12,208 bases of DNA from Eubacteriales Family XIII. Incertae Sedis bacterium (GTDB lineage: Bacteria; Bacillota; Clostridia; Peptostreptococcales; Anaerovoracaceae): assembly GCA_031281765.1 (NCBI GenBank), contig JAITEX010000178.1:1-12208 (forward strand). Reading direction: 5' to 3'. Of the stretch, positions 1 to 6,709 are shown one piece after another. Every line of letters starts with the position of its first letter. Position 1 is the stretch's first letter. The notes under the pieces are model-generated. The model was not told the origin of the DNA, made no database searches, and saw only the letters and a program-made list of their open reading frames with translations. Both the position numbers and the translations under genes were made by a program.

Positions 1-192
1 GCCCCGTTTCACGCCTCTTTCTTTCTTTGTCTTTAACATTTTTTTGATACCCCTTTCTCAATAAATACAAGTAATACTTTTTAGCCGCAGCTCCCGCCGA
101 TTTTACTGCTTCGGACCCGAACCTGTTTTGTCCGCCCACTCCGGTTCTCAGCATTGCGCCGTTCGCGCGGCCGTCTATTAATATATATACCC
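1..192 (-). other. Unassigned segment beyond the operon terminator, possible start of next gene
   Basis: No gene is recognised here. On the minus strand it begins with an AT-rich run (176-192), then a GC-rich block (about 84-175), then a purine-rich block to the window edge. Two minus-strand frames are open to the edge. One starts at an ATG at 154-152 (51 codons, rich in Lys, Tyr and Arg near its end) but has no Shine-Dalgarno sequence. The other starts at an ATG at 39-37 (visible residues MLKTKKERGVKRG), preceded by GAAAGGGG at 50-57 with a 10-base spacer. The second has the better translation signal, but only 13 codons are visible. A weak promoter-like pair (TTGAAA then TATATA/TATATT, spacing 16 or 18) overlaps the upstream terminator. 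The GC-rich block could instead be a structured leader or a dispersed repeat; nothing here decides between these. Confidence 0.3.
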
Positions 193-223
193 AAAAATTC
201 GCGTTTCAAACATAAAACGCGAA
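193..223 (-). terminator. Rho-independent terminator downstream of the thioesterase gene
   Basis: A 9-bp perfect inverted repeat (TTCGCGTTT at 198-206, AAACGCGAA at 215-223) with an 8-base loop is followed on the minus strand by TTTTT (positions 197-193). It lies about 65 bp after the thioesterase stop codon. No plus-strand T-run follows the stem, so it is oriented for minus-strand transcripts. The stem has a CGCG core but AT flanks, so it is only moderately stable. It is the best candidate end for the whole minus-strand transcription unit. Confidence 0.65.
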
Positions 224-288
224 AAAAAATATAGTTGGGTGTTGGAGGCTATCGTCAGATTGCGAGTTGAAGCGGTTCTTATTTCAGC

Positions 289-717
289 TTACTTCAGTTC
301 CACCGTATACGCATTGCCGGTCATCAGGGCGACTTTCGTGCCGAGTTCGTCGGCCACTTCGATGTGGTAGACGGAGATGCGGTTGCCGCCGCTGACCTTT
401 TCGGCCCGTGCGATAAGGCGCGTGCCTTTCGGGGGCTTCAGATACGAAATGCTCGCCGACTGGCTGACCGTGATTTTCTTTTCGCCGCGCGAGAGGTGGC
501 CCACATTGCTCGCGACCGCAAAAGCGGAATCCGCCAGCGTATAGGTCGCCCCGCCCTGCACCACGCCGCCCGCGTTGTAGTGCAGGTCCGCGATCTCAAA
601 GCTCAGGACCGCGGCGTCCTCGCCGATTTTGTCAATCGTGATGCCCGTCATCGTCAGATACCGGTCGTCACGGAAAAAGGCCCTCACCTTATCTATGTCG
701 TAATCTATCTTTTCCAT
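289..717 (-). CDS. PaaI-like hotdog-fold acyl-CoA thioesterase
   Basis: A 142-residue protein of the single-domain hotdog thioesterase family (PaaI/YdiI-like). Such enzymes hydrolyse acyl- or aryl-CoA thioesters in the cytoplasm, usually as tetramers. The signature stretch at about residues 47-70 has the form H-x-N-x-x-G-V-V-x-G-G-A-x-x-x-L-A-D-x-A-F-A, and Asp63 matches the usual catalytic acid on the long helix. The end of the fold is visible as the S-x-S-I-S-Y-L-K-P strand (88-95) and later strands. The length is typical of the family. The ATG at 717 is preceded by GAGGGAG about 11 bases upstream, a slightly long spacing. The gene lies 91 bp after pduL, separated by a strong hairpin, so it may be a weakly transcribed distal gene. 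The substrate cannot be inferred; a housekeeping CoA-recycling role is plausible given the neighbouring CoA-dependent PduL. Confidence 0.9.
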   Translation of the reverse strand: MEKIDYDIDKVRAFFRDDRYLTMTGITIDKIGEDAAVLSFEIADLHYNAGGVVQGGATYTLADSAFAVASNVGHLSRGEKKITVSQSASISYLKPPKGTRLIARAEKVSGGNRISVYHIEVADELGTKVALMTGNAYTVELK

Positions 718-746
718 ACAATTATTGCTCCCTCGCCGCTTTCATA

Positions 747-780
747 ATCTGACGGCGAACCCGGAGGTTCGCCGTCAGAT
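747..780 (-). terminator. Perfect 15-bp hairpin with UNCG tetraloop between pduL and thioesterase genes
   Basis: ATCTGACGGCGAACC (747-761) and GGTTCGCCGTCAGAT (766-780) are perfect inverted repeats around a 4-base loop. Read as minus-strand RNA the loop is UCCG closed by a C-G pair, a member of the very stable C(UNCG)G class. No U-run follows on the minus strand. On the plus strand the stem is followed by GGTTTTTATATTTT, the look of an intrinsic terminator. It could attenuate operon readthrough, protect the pduL 3' end, or terminate antisense transcripts. The structure is certain from the sequence; the function is inferred. Confidence 0.6.
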
Positions 781-808
781 GGTTTTTATATTTTACGGTT
801 TCGCTCAC

Positions 809-1384
809 TTACTTCAGTATCAGTTCCACATATTCGTCATTCCCGATGCCGGCCGCGTTGCCCTCGTCCGTATCGACATGGAATTCGCGTTCATGTTTCG
901 GGCCGGAACGTATCACGACGTCCTGGAAGATAAGCGGACGCGTGCCGAATGTCTTGACATCCACGAGCTGCTGGTCCACTACGCCGGCTTCCTTCGCCTG
1001 ATCCGGCGAAAGGTGAACGTGGCGGAGCGCGATAATGGCTCCATGGTCAAGCTCGACTTCGCCCGCCGGGCCAGCGAGCTTAACGCCCGGCGTCCCTTCG
1101 AGTTTGCCTGATTCGCGTATCGGCGCCGCGAGCCCGATGGAGCGGGCGTCCGTTGCCGAGAGTTCGACCTGCGTTTCGGGACGCGCCGGACCGAGTACCC
1201 GGATGCCCTTTAAGGCGCCTTTCGGGCCGATAATGTCGACTTTCTCGTCGGATGCGAATTGGCCGGGCTGCTTTAAATCTTTGATCGGCGTCAACTGATG
1301 GCCAGCGCCGAACAATATCCCTATATGGTCCTCGCTGAGATGTACGTGCTTGTTTGAAATCCCCGTTACTACTTTGTATCCCAT
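809..1384 (-). CDS. pduL: PduL-type phosphate acyltransferase (phosphotransacetylase)
   Basis: A 191-residue protein of the PduL/PTAC family, which interconverts acyl-CoA plus phosphate with acyl phosphate plus CoA using two metal ions and is unrelated to classical Pta. The two metal-binding motifs are clear: N-K-H-V-H-L-S at residues 11-17 (His13, His15) and R-H-V-H-L-S at 121-126 (His122, His124). A distal H-x-D-T-D-E-G-N-A motif contains His169. The N-terminus goes straight into the domain, without the amphipathic extension that targets PduL to microcompartments, and no shell-protein gene is nearby, so a soluble cytoplasmic enzyme is inferred. The ATG at 1384 has an excellent GGGAGG site 5 bases upstream. 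It lies 29 bp after hpt and probably shares its transcript. With the PFOR at the other end of the window it would give acetyl phosphate from pyruvate; whether acetyl- or propionyl-CoA is preferred is unknown. Confidence 0.93.
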   Translation of the reverse strand: MGYKVVTGISNKHVHLSEDHIGILFGAGHQLTPIKDLKQPGQFASDEKVDIIGPKGALKGIRVLGPARPETQVELSATDARSIGLAAPIRESGKLEGTPGVKLAGPAGEVELDHGAIIALRHVHLSPDQAKEAGVVDQQLVDVKTFGTRPLIFQDVVIRSGPKHEREFHVDTDEGNAAGIGNDEYVELILK

Positions 1385-1413
1385 GTTTTCCTCCCTACGA
1401 CTCTATCCAGATT

Positions 1414-1947
1414 CTATTCTATCACATCGACCGAGGTGATGTACGGCAGCTGCCGGTATTTCTGATTCACGTCAAGCCCGTACCCGACGATAAACACCGG
1501 TCCGACCGTAAAGCCGACATAGTCAGCCTCGATTTCCGTCCTGCGGCCCGACGGCTTGTCGAGCAGCGCGCATATCCTCAGCGATTCCGGGTTCATGGCG
1601 AGCAGATACTCCTTCAAATAGTTCAGCGTCACGCCGCTGTCCACAATATCCTCCACGATAATCACGTGCTTGCCTTCAATGCTGTAACTGAGGTCCTTCT
1701 CGATTCTCACGATGCCGCTGCTTTTCGTCGCCGCCCCGTAGCTGCTCACGTCCATAAAGTCGATTTCCGCGTCAACATCGATGCTTTTCAGCAGTTGGGC
1801 CATCCACATGACCGCTCCCCTGAGTATGCCGATAAAAACGACCGTTTCGCCCGCATAATCCTCATTAATGCGCTTCGCTATCTCCGCCGCGCGGTTTTCG
1901 ATCTGCTCCTGTGTATAAATCGTGTCGCTGAGTGCGTATTCCGCCAT
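1414..1947 (-). CDS. hpt: Hypoxanthine phosphoribosyltransferase
   Basis: A 177-residue type I phosphoribosyltransferase that salvages hypoxanthine (and usually guanine) to IMP/GMP using PRPP. Visible motifs are the pyrophosphate-binding G-I-L-R-G-A loop (residues 40-45), the PRPP-binding V-E-D-I-V-D-S-G-V-T motif (98-107, with the Glu-Asp pair at 99-100), and the purine-binding segment F-I-V-G-Y-G-L-D-x-N-x-K-Y-R (152-165). The length matches bacterial HPRT (about 180). An in-frame TTG at 1950 directly precedes the ATG at 1947. The ATG is preferred because it overlaps the TGA of the upstream DUF1232 gene (TGATG) and has AAGGGAG at a good distance. Either choice changes the protein by one residue. 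The 1-bp overlap implies translational coupling to the genes above. In many Firmicutes hpt sits beside tilS and ftsH, so this position in a clp/lon operon is less usual. Confidence 0.95.
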   Translation of the reverse strand: MAEYALSDTIYTQEQIENRAAEIAKRINEDYAGETVVFIGILRGAVMWMAQLLKSIDVDAEIDFMDVSSYGAATKSSGIVRIEKDLSYSIEGKHVIIVEDIVDSGVTLNYLKEYLLAMNPESLRICALLDKPSGRRTEIEADYVGFTVGPVFIVGYGLDVNQKYRQLPYITSVDVIE

Positions 1948-2264
1948 CAATCGCTCCCTTCATCCTTGTCTTCATCAATAATATTTTTGCCCCGCAGCGA
2001 ACTTTTAATATCGACGGTCTTCTCCCCGAGCCAGTATTTGTCAAGATACTCTTTCAAATTCCAGATAATATAGATCCAGAGCAACAAATCGTCCATCCAC
2101 GCGACCGGGAACAGCACCGCCGGTATCAGGTCGAACGGCAGGAACAGATAGAAAATGCCGAATAGCACAAGCAATTTCTTGCGTTTCGGCACCGCCTTGT
2201 CGACCATCAGATACCTGACGGCGCCTAAGCGTTTTTTCAGTATATTCCACGTAAAAAAGTTCAT
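1947..2264 (-). CDS. DUF1232 (YkvA family) small membrane protein
   Basis: A 105-residue protein with the DUF1232/YkvA signature: Y-L-F-L-P-F-D-L-I-P-A at residues 39-49, followed by a Trp-Met-Asp-Asp (W-M-D-D) stretch at 56-59. Hydrophobic segments at about 31-55 and 57-75 suggest two closely spaced membrane helices. The N-terminus is basic and the C-terminal 20 residues are acidic and polar. The family has no established biochemical function. The ATG overlaps the ysxC stop codon (ATGA, 4 bp) and its own stop overlaps the hpt start, so it sits in a tightly coupled trio and is translated with them. No strong Shine-Dalgarno sequence precedes it (a GGAG lies too far upstream), which again points to coupling. 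Family assignment is confident; a role is not proposed. Confidence 0.85.
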   Translation of the reverse strand: MNFFTWNILKKRLGAVRYLMVDKAVPKRKKLLVLFGIFYLFLPFDLIPAVLFPVAWMDDLLLWIYIIWNLKEYLDKYWLGEKTVDIKSSLRGKNIIDEDKDEGSD

Positions 2265-2845
2265 AGCAGCTTCTCTATCTCCGTCGCGAGCGTATCAACT
2301 CCCGTCTTTTTCAGCGTCGATACCGGTATAATACTATCGCCCTCGCCTGCGCCGAGCGTCCGGCGTATCGCGGCGATATTCTTTTGCGTCTCGTTGCGCG
2401 ACACCTTGTCCGCCTTGGTCGCGACGATAAGGCCCGCGTAACCGTAATGCTTCAGCCATTCATACATCTGCACGTCCTGCGTGGAGGGGGCGTGGCGAAT
2501 GTCCACGAGCAACACGACCTTTTTCAGCGTATGCCGTGATTTCAGGTACTTCTCTATCATGCCGCCCCAATCCGCGGAAATGGATTTCGATACCTTCGCA
2601 TAGCCATAGCCCGGCAAATCCACAATGCGGAACGCGTCGTCGTTGATCGAGTAGAAGTTTATCGTTCTCGTCTTGCCCGGCGTGCCGCTGACACGGGCGA
2701 GCTTCTTCCTGCCGGTCAGCAGGTTCAAAAGCGAACTCTTGCCGACGTTCGAGCGGCCGGCGAACGCTATCTCGGGCGGCGCTTCCGGCGGATACTGCGC
2801 CTCTTTTACCGCTATCGCAAGCAAATCCGAACGAACTATTTTCAT
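2261..2845 (-). CDS. ysxC: Ribosome biogenesis GTP-binding protein YsxC/EngB
   Basis: A 194-residue small GTPase of the TrmE-Era-EngA-YihA-Septin class. YsxC/YihA is required for assembly of the large ribosomal subunit in Bacillus subtilis. Motifs in order: G1 G-R-S-N-V-G-K-S (residues 30-37), G2 G-T-P-G-K-T-R-T-I-N-F-Y, G3 D-L-P-G-Y-G-Y-A, G4 T-K-A-D-K, and a G5-like P-V-S-T. The length is normal (about 195). The ATG overlaps the lon TGA by 4 bp (ATGA) and the upstream Shine-Dalgarno sequence is weak, so it probably depends on ribosomes finishing lon. The lon-ysxC adjacency is a known Firmicutes arrangement and supports both calls. Confidence 0.96.
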   Translation of the reverse strand: MKIVRSDLLAIAVKEAQYPPEAPPEIAFAGRSNVGKSSLLNLLTGRKKLARVSGTPGKTRTINFYSINDDAFRIVDLPGYGYAKVSKSISADWGGMIEKYLKSRHTLKKVVLLVDIRHAPSTQDVQMYEWLKHYGYAGLIVATKADKVSRNETQKNIAAIRRTLGAGEGDSIIPVSTLKKTGVDTLATEIEKLL

Positions 2846-5361
2846 TTTCCGGCTTTCGGCTTTCCCGTCGCCGTTTTTCCCGTCTGCGCAGCCGGTACGC
2901 GTTTCCGCGGAGCGGGCCGTTTCGGGGACTTTGTGAGCACGTGCTCTATCGCGTCCTTCGCATGCCCTATAAGCACAAATTCCATCTTGCGGCGCACGTT
3001 TTCGGGTATCTCGTCAATATCGCGCTCGTTCTCCTTCGGTAGCAGCACCTTGCGGATACCGGCCCGGTGCGCGGCGAGCACCTTTTCGCGTATGCCGCCG
3101 ACCGGCAGCACATTCCCGCGTAGCGTGATCTCTCCCGTCATCGCAATATCCTGGCGCGCGGGTATCCCCGTCAACGTCGAAATCATCGCGATGCACATCG
3201 TGACGCCGGCCGAGGGCCCGTCCTTCGGCGTTGCGCCCTCGGGTATATGGATATGTATATCGTAATTCTTATAGAAATCCTTCTTGATGTTCAGTTCATC
3301 CGCGATAGAGCGGATATAGCTGATGCCGGCCCGCGCGGATTCCTTCATCACATCGCCGAGCTGGCCCGTCAGGGAAAGCTGCCCGTTGCCGGGGATCATG
3401 GCCGTTTCGATTGAAAGCGTCGTGCCGCCAACAGCCGTCCACGCAAGCCCTGTGGTGACGCCGACCATCTTTTCGTTTTCTATCACATCATAGCGGAATA
3501 TCTTCTTCCCGAGGAATTTTTCGAGATTGCCGCTTGTGACGCCGACCTTTTCGGCTTTGTCCTCGACGACCTTGCGCGCCGCCTTGCGCGCTATGCCAGC
3601 GATATTTCGCTCGAGATTCCTTACCCCGGATTCCCGCGTATAGAAATTGATGATGTCGTGAATCGTATGTTCCGACAAGGAGAGCTGCTTTTCCGCCAGC
3701 CCATGCTCCCGTACCTGCTTCGGAATCAGGTACCGCTCGGCTATTTTCACCTTTTCTTCTTCCGTATAGCCCGGGACCTCGATCGCTTCCATGCGGTCCA
3801 AAAGCGGCCGCGGAATCGTGTCCGTCGTGTTTGCCGTCGTAATAAACAGCACCTTCGACAGGTCAAACGGAAATTCAAGGTAGTGATCCGTAAACTCCTT
3901 GTTCTGTTCCGGGTCGAGAACCTCCAGCAGCGCCGACGCGGGATCGCCGCGAAAATCGTTGCCGACCTTGTCTATCTCATCAAAGAGAAAGACGGGGTTC
4001 ATCACGCCCGATTCCTTCATGCCGTTGATAACGCGCCCGGGGATAGCGCCGATATAGGTACGCCGGTGCCCCCTGATTTCAGCTTCGTCGCGGACGCCGC
4101 CGAGGGACATACGCACAAACTCGCGCCCGATTGCCCGCGCGATGGACTTCGCGACCGATGTTTTTCCGACGCCCGGAGGCCCGACAAGGCAGATGATGGG
4201 CGCTTTCATCGCCGGCGCAAGCTCCATGACGGCTAAGTATTCGATAATGCGCTCCTTGACCTTTTCAAGCCCGTAATGGTCCTCGTTCAGCACCGCTTCG
4301 GCTTCCTTCAAATCATAGGACTGCTCCGAGTAATTATTCCAGGGAAGCTGAAATACCCATTCGATATACGTGCGTATGACGCCGCCCTCGGCCGAGGACG
4401 ACTGTATTTTCGAAAGCCGGTGTATCTCCTTTTCGATTTTTTCGTGTATCTTCTCTGGGAGATGAAGCTCCGCAAGCTTATCGAGCCAATCCTTGATTTC
4501 ATCCTCAACGAGTTCATCCTCGCCGAGTTCCTCGCGGATGGCGTGCAGCTGCTCGCGCAGATAGTATTCCCGCTGCGACTTGCTGATTTTCTTCCTGACC
4601 TTCTTGTTGATATCCTGTTCTATCTTCAGAATATCCATTTCCTTCGTCAGTATATCGTTCAGCATTTCGAGGCGTATCCCGGGATCGAGCGCCTCGAGCA
4701 GTTTCTGTTTGGATTCCGTCTTTATATCTATATTGGCCGCGATGATGTCGGCAAGCTTCGACGGCTGCTCTATCGTCATCAGCGGCGGCAGCGCGTCAGG
4801 CGGCAGCTTCTGGCTGAGATTGATATAGGCTTCGAAGCGTTCGAGCGCCGTGCGCATCAGCGCCTCTATCCGGTTCGGGACGGACTCATATTCGACTTCG
4901 GCTATTTCATTGACACGGACTTTAAAAAACGGGACTTCATGTACCATCCCGGCTATCTCGCCGCGGCCGATGCCCTCGACAAGCACACGGATAGAATCGC
5001 CCGGGGGGATCTTCAGCATCTGCTTGACCTTCGCAATGGTGCCGATGGAATAAAAATCGCCCGCTGTCGGAAGGTCCGTATCCGCATCCTTTTGCGACGC
5101 GAGAAAGACCATCTGGTCCCTCACCATCGCCTTTTCGAGCGCGCTGATGGACCGCTCGCGCCCGATGTCAAAATGTAGGACCATATCCGGGAATACCGTC
5201 ATACCGCGCAGCGGTATCATCGGTAACGTACGTCCCGCTTCGGCCTCATCCCCTGCCTCATCGATTTCGTCTCCGGCGATAAGCTCCTCTATAAGCGCCT
5301 TTATTTCCTCTCGTGCGCCCCTTAATTCCTCAGAACCTTCTTTTGCCTTTTTCCTAGCCAA
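2842..5361 (-). CDS. lon: ATP-dependent protease Lon (LonA type), TTG start
   Basis: An 839-residue LonA protease that unfolds and degrades misfolded and regulatory cytosolic proteins as a hexamer. The N-terminal substrate-binding domain begins at L-P-M-I-P-L-R (46-52). The AAA+ module has Walker A G-P-P-G-V-G-K-T (394-401) and a Walker B F-L-F-D-E-I-D. The protease domain has the Ser-Lys dyad: Ser717 in P-K-D-G-P-S-A-G and Lys760 in G-G-I-R-E-K, 43 residues apart as in Escherichia coli. Key positions are offset by exactly 38 from E. coli Lon, which shows an acidic, helix-prone N-terminal extension of about 38 residues. The C-terminus adds a Lys/Arg/Pro/Ala-rich tail of about 25 residues. The start is TTG, chosen because AGAGGAGAG lies 5 bases upstream; the next in-frame Met is residue 48, inside the domain. 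It lies 31 bp after clpX and overlaps ysxC by 4 bp. Confidence 0.97.
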   Translation of the reverse strand: MARKKAKEGSEELRGAREEIKALIEELIAGDEIDEAGDEAEAGRTLPMIPLRGMTVFPDMVLHFDIGRERSISALEKAMVRDQMVFLASQKDADTDLPTAGDFYSIGTIAKVKQMLKIPPGDSIRVLVEGIGRGEIAGMVHEVPFFKVRVNEIAEVEYESVPNRIEALMRTALERFEAYINLSQKLPPDALPPLMTIEQPSKLADIIAANIDIKTESKQKLLEALDPGIRLEMLNDILTKEMDILKIEQDINKKVRKKISKSQREYYLREQLHAIREELGEDELVEDEIKDWLDKLAELHLPEKIHEKIEKEIHRLSKIQSSSAEGGVIRTYIEWVFQLPWNNYSEQSYDLKEAEAVLNEDHYGLEKVKERIIEYLAVMELAPAMKAPIICLVGPPGVGKTSVAKSIARAIGREFVRMSLGGVRDEAEIRGHRRTYIGAIPGRVINGMKESGVMNPVFLFDEIDKVGNDFRGDPASALLEVLDPEQNKEFTDHYLEFPFDLSKVLFITTANTTDTIPRPLLDRMEAIEVPGYTEEEKVKIAERYLIPKQVREHGLAEKQLSLSEHTIHDIINFYTRESGVRNLERNIAGIARKAARKVVEDKAEKVGVTSGNLEKFLGKKIFRYDVIENEKMVGVTTGLAWTAVGGTTLSIETAMIPGNGQLSLTGQLGDVMKESARAGISYIRSIADELNIKKDFYKNYDIHIHIPEGATPKDGPSAGVTMCIAMISTLTGIPARQDIAMTGEITLRGNVLPVGGIREKVLAAHRAGIRKVLLPKENERDIDEIPENVRRKMEFVLIGHAKDAIEHVLTKSPKRPAPRKRVPAAQTGKTATGKPKAGK

Positions 5362-5373
5362 TTACTCTCCTCT
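5359..5373 (-). promoter_or_regulatory. Ribosome binding site and TTG start of lon
   Basis: On the minus strand AGAGGAGAG (5373-5365) is followed by 5 bases from its AGGAG core to a TTG start codon (5361-5359). The site is near consensus, so the TTG is the probable initiator even though no ATG is available for the first 47 codons. TTG normally initiates less efficiently than ATG, so this may lower Lon synthesis relative to ClpX and ClpP from the same mRNA. Confidence 0.75.
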
Positions 5374-5392
5374 GTTCCTCACAGGTGCAAGC

Positions 5393-6676
5393 CTATGAAA
5401 CGCTTTGCTTCACATTCCGCGTTATTTTCGGCTCCGCAAGTACGAGCGTCGGACCCGTTTCACCGTTAATAGCGCCCTCCGTCACAATGACCTTGACAAT
5501 ATCGTCGCGGGACGGTATCTCATACATGATGTCCGTCATGACATGCTCGATAATGCTGCGCAGCCCGCGCGCGCCCGTCTTGCGCGATATGGCCTTCTGC
5601 GCGAGCCGGAGTATCGCCCGGTCTTCTATTTCAAGCTCCACGCCGTCTAAGCTGAAGAGCTTCTTGTATTGTTTCAAAATTGAGTTCTTCGGTTCCGTGA
5701 TGATTTGCACGAGCGCGTGCTCGTCAAGCTCATGCAGGGTACAGATCACGGGCAGCCGCCCGATAAACTCGGGTATAAGGCCGTATTTCAGCAGGTCCTC
5801 GGACTGCACCTTTGTCAGTATCTCGGACAGGTCCTTCGGGACTTCCTTTTCGTCCGTATTGAAACCTATCGTCTTTTCGCCGAGGCGCCGCTGTATTATC
5901 TTGTCGAGCCCGTCAAAAGCACCGCCGCAGATAAAGAGGACGTTCGTCGTGTCGAAGGGGATAAAATCCTGATGCGGATGCTTGCGCCCGCCCTGCGGCG
6001 GCACATTCGCAATCGTCCCTTCGATGATTTTCAGCAGCGCCTGCTGTACGCCCTCGCCGCTCACATCGCGCGTAATGGAGACATTGTCGCCCTTCTTTGA
6101 TATTTTGTCTATCTCGTCGACGTAGATAATGCCTTTCTGCGCTTTCTCTATATCGCCGTCCGCCGCCTGTATGAGCTTCAGCAGGATATTCTCAACATCC
6201 TCACCGACATAGCCGGCCTCCGTCAGCGCCGTCGCGTCCGCTATGGCGAACGGGACGTTGAATATCTTCGCGAGCGTCTGCGCGAGCAGGGTCTTGCCGG
6301 AACCCGTGGGGCCGATCATCACGATATTGCTCTTCTGTATCTCGACGCCGTCATCCGTTTTGTCCGAATACAGCACGCGTTTATAGTGGTTGTAGACCGC
6401 GACCGCGAGCATCTTCTTCGCTTCATCCTGACCGATGACATGGTCGGAAAGCGACGCATAGATCTCCCTCGGTTTCGGCACGAAGAATCCGCCCATGGGC
6501 GCGGCGCCCGTCTCCCTGTACAGATTTTCAAATTCCTCGCGGATTATCTCGCGGCACAGTTCCACGCACTCGTCGCAGATATACACATCGGGCCCCGCTA
6601 TCAGGCGTTTCACCTGGTCCTGAGACTTCCCGCAGAACGAACATTTCAATTGTTTATTATCGTCGTAATTACTCAT
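5393..6676 (-). CDS. clpX: ATP-dependent Clp protease ATP-binding subunit ClpX
   Basis: A 427-residue AAA+ unfoldase that delivers substrates to ClpP in the cytosol. The N-terminal zinc-binding domain has four cysteines (12, 15, 34, 37). Walker A G-P-T-G-S-G-K-T is at 122-129, the pore-1 loop G-Y-V-G at 155-158 and Walker B I-I-Y-V-D-E at 183-188. Further on are an R-K-H pore-2 element, the ClpP-contacting I-G-F loop in E-K-T-I-G-F-N, the arginine-finger region F-I-G-R-L-P and the sensor-2 motif G-A-R-G-L-R-S. All functional elements are intact and the length is normal (about 424). The ATG at 6676 follows AAAGGTGG at about 5 bases. The gene is 33 bp after clpP, and the presence of the I-G-F loop fits partnership with that ClpP. 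Confidence 0.98.
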   Translation of the reverse strand: MSNYDDNKQLKCSFCGKSQDQVKRLIAGPDVYICDECVELCREIIREEFENLYRETGAAPMGGFFVPKPREIYASLSDHVIGQDEAKKMLAVAVYNHYKRVLYSDKTDDGVEIQKSNIVMIGPTGSGKTLLAQTLAKIFNVPFAIADATALTEAGYVGEDVENILLKLIQAADGDIEKAQKGIIYVDEIDKISKKGDNVSITRDVSGEGVQQALLKIIEGTIANVPPQGGRKHPHQDFIPFDTTNVLFICGGAFDGLDKIIQRRLGEKTIGFNTDEKEVPKDLSEILTKVQSEDLLKYGLIPEFIGRLPVICTLHELDEHALVQIITEPKNSILKQYKKLFSLDGVELEIEDRAILRLAQKAISRKTGARGLRSIIEHVMTDIMYEIPSRDDIVKVIVTEGAINGETGPTLVLAEPKITRNVKQSVS

Positions 6677-6709
6677 GTAGCCACCTTTGCTGTCACTATT
6701 GCTGAAGTT

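Noticed and set aside
84..155. SRP RNA, tRNA or TPP riboswitch in the GC-rich block
   Set aside because: Short resemblances (CTGAGA, CAGG...GAAGCAG) were seen, but the SRP GGAA tetraloop, tRNA acceptor/T-arm pattern and the downstream TPP core are all missing.
246..261. AATCTGACG shared between the minus strand after the thioesterase stop and the hairpin at 747
   Set aside because: Only nine bases match and the flanks diverge, so a repeat relationship cannot be supported.
4276..5178. Plus-strand 300-codon open frame opposite lon
   Set aside because: It is antisense to well-conserved lon coding sequence, has no recognisable domain, and is expected from the codon bias of GC-rich genes; the other long plus-strand frames have the same explanation.
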